Under the pieces are notes generated by a model. The model made no database searches. It was not told where the DNA came from and was given only the letters and a program-made list of their open reading frames with translations. Of a stretch of DNA of 26,706 nucleotides, positions 21,244-26,706 are shown piece after piece (positions within the stretch are counted from its first letter, which is position 1; each line of letters begins with the position of its first letter). Source of the stretch: a virus; IMG/VR virus record IMGVR_UViG_3300010392_000507, positions 1 to 26,706 of that record. One strand, given 5' to 3'. A program made the position numbers and the translations under genes.

Positions 21244-23804
21244 ATTATACTAAATGAATTATCGTTATTTTTTTGAACCATAACAGAGTCGTTTAATTTT
21301 TTTACAATGAAACTCTCTGCCTCTCCGTCTATCGGATACGGATCGCCTCCGGAGTCGTCCTCTGCGATAACGGTTAGTTTATTTGTAGCGTCTGTTAGTT
21401 TGAAGTTCCAAACGTAACCGACAGGAACGTTAATCGGAAGCGTGATAGTTATATCTCCTCCCGATGTATCTACTAAATAAGTTGAGGCGTTCGTGTCCGC
21501 CGTTTTACTGCTGGAGACTTCCTCGGTTGGAAATTGTGGAGTGTTCCCCATCTTAGAGGAGTCGTTAATAAAGTCGTTGGTTAACGCTAGGTTAAACGTG
21601 CTTTTAGCATCACTCTCCAATACTTTTATTAGTTCACATTTCGTAGTCTCGAAACCGGTAGAGTCGTAGTCTTTTATTAAATTCTTTCTGAAAACTGATC
21701 CGTTGATATTAACGAGGTTCCTCATAAACTCGCCTTGCAAATCCTGTTCATTTACTTTAACCGAAGCCTCAATAAATTTTGAATCCGGCGAGGTTAGTTC
21801 TTTTATCATTGTATCATATCCGGTAGCATACAGATTGTTAGTCGTGTAATTCGTAGCCGTGTAAAATATCTCTTGAGGAACTCCGAAGTTTAAATCAAAA
21901 GTCGGGTTGCTTGGTTCGGCTAAATGATGGACTTGAGGATAATCGGTCTCCGACGTTATCGCGCCGGTTGTTGAATTGATTAAATCCCAAGCGCCGGTCT
22001 TTAGTTTGTTATAAAAGAATATCCTTGGCTTTCCTTTGTATGGGGATACTACATTTGATACCGGATCGAGGTTAACCACTTGAGGGATAATCAAATCGTC
22101 TACTTGAATCGGTACGGTTTGAGCGAATAGAACCTCATACTTTTTTACGTCCTTCTTAAATGTAGTCGGTACGTTGAAATCGTAATCGCCGTAGTCGTGT
22201 CCCCAACGCTCGAAATAGTATTGTTTGTAAGCGTCTCTATCCTCCTTGAATCTAAACTGATAGACCTTTCCGTCTATTCCGGCGTTTGTCTTAATTGTGA
22301 TATCTTTCGAGTGGTCGATTTTCTCAGTCCAGTTTTCCGCCTCGGTTACTGAGTTGTAATAATCCGGAAATTGTTCTATCCTTATCTCGTCGTCCTGATT
22401 AGGATCAGAAAGATAAAGGTTAAACATCGTTATAATGGAGTTTAAGAAATCGCGACATTTGATGTCTGGAATCCATCGAGACATCTCTACGGTATCCCCT
22501 TCGACTAGTTCCGCTTCGATAGAAGTTAGGTCTATTGTACAAGTGTTAATAGTCCAATCGAAATCTACAGTCGGTGCGTTTGCTGGAGTTGTTTGAGCCG
22601 CATAGGTATTGAATAACTCGACGGTTATCTTATACCTCAACTCGTCTCCTGATTTTAGGTTATATTGAAAGTTCCCCGTTACCACCTTGGAACCTGTATT
22701 TAAAAACGTACCGCTTAACGTTTGGTTCTGAGCATTGTTAACCCATACGGCAACGCGAATCCTCCCTCGAATGTTTGAGCCGTTATAAGTTCCTCCGACA
22801 AAGGCGAGAGCGTCGACCTCCATATCTAGAGCAAAGTTAACGTTATACTTTCCAGCCTTTGCCACCGTCATAACTCCGGTAGTCTCATCGAATTGAGTTA
22901 ACGTATCCTGTACGAGCGTAGTAGCTATTGGAGATATATCTCCGACCGAGTAATCCTTTGTAAAGAAATAGATTGCTCTTGAGTCGTTATATACGTTTGT
23001 TATTTGTGAGTAGCTTATAGAGTTGTTCTCTGTTCCTGCGGCTGTGTATTTACTTTGACGGTCGGCAACCTCTGAGGCTGGTAGCTGGATTCTTTCTCCT
23101 CCACCCCAACCATAAATTAACCGCTTCACTAGGTTGGTATCTATCCAGTCCCCGATAATGGTATAACCGCCAACGGCGAAACACTTCTCGATAGTTTCCT
23201 TCACGTATAGAAGAGGAATAATCTCGTTTGTCTTTAACGCCTTTTGATTAAAGGAGTAACCCCAGTTAATAAGCGGATAGATATATCCGAAGCCGTCCGG
23301 ATTAGTTCCTGTAAAGTTAGAAGTAGGTACGCCGTCTACCTCGACGGAAGTATCCCAGCTTAACTCGATGTTGCTAACTGTTAGGTCGTGATCGTATTCG
23401 CTCCAATCTAATTCCGAGAGAGTTTTATCTCCTAAGTCCTCAAACAACTCAATAGAGTTTCCGAATATTTGGAACTTGAAGAAATAACCGGTATTAGGTT
23501 TTTTAACTACCTCGATAAAATTTGCAATCCCTGTAAAGATTAGAGTTCCGTTCCTTACGATTTTAGTTGGGAGTTCCGCGTTCGGGTTAAAGTTTAAACC
23601 AGAGGATAAGTCGTCGATTGAAATATTGTAAGCCGGAAACATAATAGCGAGATTGTTCCTCGTTCCTTTTATCTCGATTGACTTCGAGTGGTTCCGACTC
23701 CTCTTGTTTGGAGATTTTACGTCTGCTATTGAATAGGTAAGCGGAGCAATTATCGAAGAGTCGATATCTATTCTCTCGTTATTTATAAACAGTTGTAAAT
23801 CCAT
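21240..23804 (-). CDS. Large tail-associated (tip/hub) protein
   Basis: The 854-residue protein starts MDLQLFINNERIDID and resembles large tail proteins of Bacteroidota phages: an N-terminal region (about 1-130) with NKRSRNHSKSIEIKGTRNN and repeated beta strands, a central region rich in aromatic beta segments, a likely hub-like domain around 430-560 (ECRDFLNSIITMFNL-type motif: CRDFLNSIITMFNLYLSD), and a C-terminal beta sandwich (about 770-854) with ASTYLVDTSGGDITITLP of the kind found in tail tips and fibres. It is the largest gene in the window. The precise role (distal tail, hub or fibre) cannot be decided without structure comparison. Confidence 0.65.
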   Translation of the reverse strand: MDLQLFINNERIDIDSSIIAPLTYSIADVKSPNKRSRNHSKSIEIKGTRNNLAIMFPAYNISIDDLSSGLNFNPNAELPTKIVRNGTLIFTGIANFIEVVKKPNTGYFFKFQIFGNSIELFEDLGDKTLSELDWSEYDHDLTVSNIELSWDTSVEVDGVPTSNFTGTNPDGFGYIYPLINWGYSFNQKALKTNEIIPLLYVKETIEKCFAVGGYTIIGDWIDTNLVKRLIYGWGGGERIQLPASEVADRQSKYTAAGTENNSISYSQITNVYNDSRAIYFFTKDYSVGDISPIATTLVQDTLTQFDETTGVMTVAKAGKYNVNFALDMEVDALAFVGGTYNGSNIRGRIRVAVWVNNAQNQTLSGTFLNTGSKVVTGNFQYNLKSGDELRYKITVELFNTYAAQTTPANAPTVDFDWTINTCTIDLTSIEAELVEGDTVEMSRWIPDIKCRDFLNSIITMFNLYLSDPNQDDEIRIEQFPDYYNSVTEAENWTEKIDHSKDITIKTNAGIDGKVYQFRFKEDRDAYKQYYFERWGHDYGDYDFNVPTTFKKDVKKYEVLFAQTVPIQVDDLIIPQVVNLDPVSNVVSPYKGKPRIFFYNKLKTGAWDLINSTTGAITSETDYPQVHHLAEPSNPTFDLNFGVPQEIFYTATNYTTNNLYATGYDTMIKELTSPDSKFIEASVKVNEQDLQGEFMRNLVNINGSVFRKNLIKDYDSTGFETTKCELIKVLESDAKSTFNLALTNDFINDSSKMGNTPQFPTEEVSSSKTADTNASTYLVDTSGGDITITLPINVPVGYVWNFKLTDATNKLTVIAEDDSGGDPYPIDGEAESFIVKKLNDSVMVQKNNDNSFSII

Positions 23805-23808
23805 ATCC

Positions 23809-24975
23809 TTAAACTACAGTCGAAGTATCTTTATCAAATACTAAATCAACTTTCAAATTAAAAACCATGTCGTTGGCGTTCGTCTTATACTCATATTTAG
23901 AAGTCCTTACCTTACATTTAACCAGCGTTCCAGATTCGTTTATGTAAACGAGCGGAGACTCTAGCAAGTTCTTAACAAGCCAATTATATTCGTCTTCGCT
24001 TATGAAATCCGTTTGAACTTGGAGACTCCTTTCGGCTGTCTTCACGTAATCGGTTAACCCTCCTTGGTTAAAGTCCCAAGCGTTTGAATCGTCGAAATAT
24101 CCGAATTGCTCTTGAAACTCTTGTCCTTTTATCTTTGCTCCTTCCTGAGAGCGTTTAGTAAATCGATACGTTTCGAGTGATCCGACCTTGGATAGAAACT
24201 CGATTGTTTTATCTGAGGTAGAAACGCAACGCCCGTTAATATCATTATCAACGTAAACCTTTAGCTTTTCAGAATCTACCGCGCCGTTGTCGCAGTAAAT
24301 CTCAAAGTATTTTGTATTATCTATGTTGTTCTGAGTATGTCCGTAGGTCGCTAATAGAACCGCGTTGTTAATTGTGATAATCGAAACAACGTCTCGGATA
24401 GCACTTCCGGAAGAACCCGAAGCGAGTAACGAATCCGAAGAATCGTAAAGGTCGACCGTAAAATCTAACGTATTGCTATCTGTTAAATACATGAAGTGAT
24501 AATCCTTTGCTAGTTCTACGAATCTCTTCTCGGTTCTCGGAAATAGAGTTAACCAAAGTGAAGAAGCGGCGAACTCATAACTCGAAGGAGTCCAGTTAAT
24601 AAAATCTAGTTTGGTTTGTTTTCCTTTATAAGCGACGATAGTATCCTCGTCGGACGCTTGGTCGGCTGGAGGAGTTCCGTAGTTCTCAATTACCTTAACC
24701 TTTAGGAGTTCGATATAGTTCTCCGCGTCGTATATGTCCGTCGATGCAATTTGAGGAGCAACGCAATACCTCTCCGCAAAATCTGAGGCGTTAAAGTGAG
24801 CATATATCCCAGCCTCGGGAAAAACGAAGTGAGTCTCCTTTAAAACTCCGTCGGCGTATAGTTCAACTTTGTAACTGAAATTGTCTTGAGCGGTTTGATC
24901 GGAAGAGAATACAAATATTACAGGGTTTCCGCTTAGTGAGAAGTTGTCCGGAGTTTGAGATATAGTTACTGCCAT
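23809..24975 (-). CDS. Tail-associated virion protein (388 aa)
   Basis: This beta-rich protein starts MAVTISQTPDNFSLSGNPVI, with two or three immunoglobulin-like segments (about 1-130: FSYKVELYADGVLKET; about 140-250: NTLDFTVDLYDSSDSLLASG) and a C-terminal part with EYNWLVKNLLESPLVYINES and KCKVRTSKYEYKT. The pattern fits a tail protein that pairs with the large tip protein in Bacteroidota phages; the two genes are 4 bases apart. No catalytic motif is seen. Confidence 0.62.
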   Translation of the reverse strand: MAVTISQTPDNFSLSGNPVIFVFSSDQTAQDNFSYKVELYADGVLKETHFVFPEAGIYAHFNASDFAERYCVAPQIASTDIYDAENYIELLKVKVIENYGTPPADQASDEDTIVAYKGKQTKLDFINWTPSSYEFAASSLWLTLFPRTEKRFVELAKDYHFMYLTDSNTLDFTVDLYDSSDSLLASGSSGSAIRDVVSIITINNAVLLATYGHTQNNIDNTKYFEIYCDNGAVDSEKLKVYVDNDINGRCVSTSDKTIEFLSKVGSLETYRFTKRSQEGAKIKGQEFQEQFGYFDDSNAWDFNQGGLTDYVKTAERSLQVQTDFISEDEYNWLVKNLLESPLVYINESGTLVKCKVRTSKYEYKTNANDMVFNLKVDLVFDKDTSTVV

Positions 24976-24980
24976 GTTAT

Positions 24981-25559
24981 TTATCTTTGAAAGTCTAAAG
25001 TTACAATTTTTCCTAACTCCTCCGCTAATTCTTTTTCAATTAATTGTAAAAATTCCGGAGTTAACACATTATCAACGAAATGATTAGGCTCTATTCCATC
25101 ACGTTTTAGTTTAACTGCGGCGGCGTAACTGTATGATTCAAAGGACTTAAAGGTCGCAGGAAGCGCAATCCCTTTGAGCGACATTCCTCGCTGTAATGAT
25201 TTAGCCATTGCCCGATTTGGGAAAGGAGTTCGGAACGAGTACGGACTTCCAACGTTTTTCCGGAGACCGTTAACTCCGTCGTTTACATATTTCCAGTATT
25301 CGTTCGCGGAAACTGTAATCTTTACGCGGTCGCCGTCTGTCTCGATTATGTTTGGAGGTGCTTGTCCGATCGATTGGAGAAGGATATCGTTTGTTCCTCC
25401 TCCGGAATCTATGTAACTCTGTTTTAACTGACTGATTATCTGAGTCGCAACCGTTACGAGGTAATTATGCAAGGGAGTATTAGGGATTGGTTTTAAATCC
25501 TCCTTTACTTTTCCGATGCTGTCGAAGAGTCCCTCGAATCCAGTTACTTTTAATTCCAT
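24981..25559 (-). CDS. HK97 gp10-like / tail-completion protein
   Basis: The 192-residue protein has the layout of HK97-gp10-like or neck proteins: an N-terminal helical region with LVTVATQIISQLKQSYIDSG, a strand-turn EYWKYVNDGVNGLRKNVGSP (about 87-106) and a SYAAAVKLKRDGIEPNHFVD segment near 148-167. The YVNDGV...RTPFPNRAM stretch is typical of the family. It starts 2 bases after the -1 frame stop of the upstream tail chaperone. Position at the start of the tail module is unusual for a head-completion protein, so 'tail completion' is only a moderate call. Confidence 0.62.
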   Translation of the reverse strand: MELKVTGFEGLFDSIGKVKEDLKPIPNTPLHNYLVTVATQIISQLKQSYIDSGGGTNDILLQSIGQAPPNIIETDGDRVKITVSANEYWKYVNDGVNGLRKNVGSPYSFRTPFPNRAMAKSLQRGMSLKGIALPATFKSFESYSYAAAVKLKRDGIEPNHFVDNVLTPEFLQLIEKELAEELGKIVTLDFQR

Positions 25560-25561
25560 AG

Positions 25562-25863
25562 TTAACGTTTATGTCTCATTTCTGCAATCTTTATCTTTTT
25601 GTTTTCCTCTCTAACGGTAAAGTTAAAGAAATCAACTTTATGTTTAAACCAGAAATAATTCTTTTGAGTGATTTCGTCCCAAGTCATGTTTAGTTTTTCG
25701 CTTAACATCTGCAAAGTTAACTCCCATTGGTACGGCTCCGCCTCTGGTTCTATCCCTTCCTCCTTTTGTCTTTCTTCTCTTTTTTCTCTGACCGAATCCT
25801 CCTCTGGTTCTTTATTTCCTCGTAGGCGATAGCGTAACTCTCGGACTTCTTTTCCAAAAAAAA
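25562..25863 (-). CDS. -1 frame extension of the tail assembly chaperone (frameshift product C-terminus)
   Basis: In the -1 frame relative to the 196-aa gene, the sequence is open from well upstream of the nine-T run (25856-25864) to TAA at 25564-25562, about 100 codons. The decoded tail reads GKEVRELRYRLRGNKEPEED near the run and continues with PYQWELTLQMLSEKLNMTWD and later FWFKHKVDFFNF, a normal-looking protein. It ends 2 bases before the next start codon, so it fills a 190-base gap left by the zero-frame stop. The fused product would have about 259 residues. The exact slip point is not certain (see findings). Confidence 0.6.
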
Positions 25864-26340
25864 ACCGATATCCAAACTGATATCCGCAGAGAGGTATTCT
25901 CGAAAGTGTTCCGCTCTCATTGCGACGGGATTTAAAACATTGCCGTGTTCATCTTTAGCACAATACTCGAAATCCTCCTCGATATAAACAAAGGCGGCGA
26001 CGACTGCGGCGTCCGATGCTCCAAAGTTTTGTAAATCTATGTGCCAACTCATTGGCATTTTAGAGACTTTCTCAATCCTTTTGAATTTCCTTCCTTCGAC
26101 TTCTAACTTTTTCGGAGGATCAACTCGCTTCGTGTCTCCAATTAGTTTCGTATAGTGGTCGATTATCTGGTTAATCTGCTGGATAGATATCCTCATAACC
26201 GTTTCAAGGTCTAAGCTAGTCAGCTTGTGAACCAGAACGGCTTTATCGTAAACGTGGTAGTTGTCGACGTCGACGTCTGCAATCGCTTCGATGTGATAAA
26301 GTCTTAAATCCTTTATTGATTTTGGAATTTTTAAATTCAT
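25750..26340 (-). CDS. Candidate tail assembly chaperone (frameshift-type, zero-frame product)
   Basis: The 196-residue protein is mainly helical and starts MNLKIPKSIKDLRLYHIEAI, with segments such as MRISIQQINQIIDHYTKLIG (about 50-70) and ISLDIGFFLEKKSESYAIAY (about 154-173), and ends in a very basic run (EKKEKKDKRRKG). It lies at the start of the tail gene block, where the G/GT-type chaperone usually precedes the tape measure. A long -1 frame continues past its stop (see preceding entry). The zero-frame C-terminus is low complexity from about residue 178. The chaperone call rests on the frameshift pattern and context; sequence similarity is not clear. Confidence 0.55.
   Translation of the reverse strand: MNLKIPKSIKDLRLYHIEAIADVDVDNYHVYDKAVLVHKLTSLDLETVMRISIQQINQIIDHYTKLIGDTKRVDPPKKLEVEGRKFKRIEKVSKMPMSWHIDLQNFGASDAAVVAAFVYIEEDFEYCAKDEHGNVLNPVAMRAEHFREYLSADISLDIGFFLEKKSESYAIAYEEIKNQRRIRSEKKEKKDKRRKG
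25856..25864 (-). other. Nine-T run: candidate -1 slippery site
   Basis: The minus strand reads GG-T9-GG, giving zero-frame codons GGT TTT TTT TTG. The last seven bases form T TTT TTG, a canonical X XXY YYZ heptamer in the correct frame for -1 slippage. A homopolymer of nine also favours polymerase slippage. Confidence 0.55.
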
Positions 26341-26510
26341 AAGTAAATAGTTTGAGCGTTACTAAGTTCGAGATATGTATCCCGAATTTTATTCATTCTT
26401 TTTAATTTGTCGTCATATCCGTTAGCCTTTGCATAGGCTCCGCATTTTCCCCTCCATGATAGAAACTTCTTGAAAAATGGATTCTTTGCTTTGTCTATTG
26501 GTCTTGTCAT
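26337..26510 (-). CDS. Small basic protein (57 aa)
   Basis: An ATG at 26510 gives 57 codons (MTRPIDKAKNPFFKKFLSWR... to NAQTIYL) ending with TGA that overlaps the next ATG as ATGA. The protein is basic, with one Cys (C23), and looks helical. It is two bases downstream of the previous small ORF. The consistent overlaps argue that it is real; its function is unknown. Confidence 0.55.
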   Translation of the reverse strand: MTRPIDKAKNPFFKKFLSWRGKCGAYAKANGYDDKLKRMNKIRDTYLELSNAQTIYL

Positions 26511-26512
26511 AG

Positions 26513-26683
26513 TTAATAATAAAATAAATCGTTATATGATTCTGTTACTTTCTTTGTTTTGGCTTCCATTCGTTCCCTCATTATTTGTTCAACGCTTTTC
26601 GAGTTCCTGCTCTTTTCTATTCCATTCTCAATTATCCTTTTATGTATCTCTTTTAAGTAATAGTGTCGAGCGGTTAATTGCAT
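26513..26683 (-). CDS. Small helical protein (56 aa)
   Basis: An ATG at 26683 opens 56 codons (MQLTARHYYLKEIHKRIIEN... to NDLFYY). The product is charged and helical and unrecognised. The start makes a TAATG junction with a frame entering from the right edge, the same junction type as at the adaptor and early genes, which supports it as a real gene. Confidence 0.55.
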   Translation of the reverse strand: MQLTARHYYLKEIHKRIIENGIEKSRNSKSVEQIMRERMEAKTKKVTESYNDLFYY

Positions 26684-26706
26684 TATTCTTTATTAAGTAT
26701 TTTCTC
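26683..26706 (-). CDS. 3' end of a gene entering from the right edge
   Basis: A frame ending EKILNKE and TAA at 26685-26683 overlaps the next ATG as TAATG. Only seven residues are visible, so this is a weak call based on the junction pattern alone. Confidence 0.3.
   Translation of the reverse strand, partial: EKILNKE

Noticed and set aside
25174-25416. Plus-strand ORF opposite the tail-completion gene
   Set aside because: Shadow of a minus-strand gene in a one-direction operon.
25780-25785. A6 run near the end of the tail chaperone as the main slippery site
   Set aside because: In the zero frame it reads G AAA AAA G, so a tandem -1 slip would put a tRNA-Lys on GAA; the nine-T run is a better canonical site. 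Kept only as a second possibility.
1-26706. CRISPR array, tRNA genes, integrase or att sites, terminase
   Set aside because: No regularly spaced repeats, no cloverleaf-like sequence noticed by eye and no products with integrase or terminase motifs were found; absence applies to this window only.

Overview
The window is a contiguous piece of a tailed-phage (Caudoviricetes) genome or prophage, most likely from a phage of Bacteroidota/Flavobacteriia. Every credible gene lies on the minus strand, so transcription runs from right (26.7 kb) to left (1). Reasons for the host guess: the DNA is AT-rich, start codons are preceded by A-rich stretches rather than strong Shine-Dalgarno sites, promoter-like TAnnTTTG elements occur, and several products (DUF5675-like, the portal with a minor-head tail, Bacteroidota-style tail proteins) belong to families typical of phages of that phylum. 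Genes are packed with ATGA or TAATG overlaps almost throughout. No terminase, integrase, lysogeny repressor, tRNA, rRNA or CRISPR array is visible, so the lifestyle cannot be decided and part of the genome lies outside.

Layout in transcription order. (1) 26.7-15.9 kb, tail module and a cargo cassette: two small ORFs, a candidate tail assembly chaperone with a probable -1 frameshift extension, an HK97-gp10-like/tail-completion protein, two large tail-associated proteins, a virion/adhesin-like protein, a small ORF, the tape measure protein, then a sulfotransferase-like protein and two GT-A glycosyltransferases. (2) 15.8-9.1 kb, head and neck: XkdF-like protease fused to a scaffold, major capsid protein, a tail-tube-like protein, a rho-independent terminator, two small ORFs, a portal fused to a minor-head domain, an adaptor, and a tail-terminator-like domain fused to an Lcl/DUF1566-like domain. 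(3) 9.1-6.5 kb, small virion gene(s), one of them broken by an in-frame stop, then a lysis/envelope block: a TM-plus-coiled-coil protein, a membrane-anchored protein, a DUF5675 protein, a small holin-like membrane protein and a predicted unimolecular spanin. (4) 6.4-0 kb, a candidate early promoter next to a perfect 22-bp palindrome, then recombination and replication genes: Rad52-like annealing protein, YqaJ-like exonuclease, a winged-helix protein, a free-standing DnaA domain IV, a replication protein, a DnaC-like helicase loader, a PAPS-reductase-family PP-loop protein and NinG.

The most interesting signals are: the sulfotransferase plus two glycosyltransferases set inside the virion gene block, which could sulfate and glycosylate virion proteins; the nine-T run and long open -1 frame in the tail chaperone; a protease/scaffold gene with a good internal start; domain fusions in the portal and the tail-terminator-like gene; a lone DnaA DNA-binding domain; and a single in-frame TAA that splits an otherwise intact 92-codon gene.

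All functions are read from sequence motifs and remembered family patterns; no database search was run.
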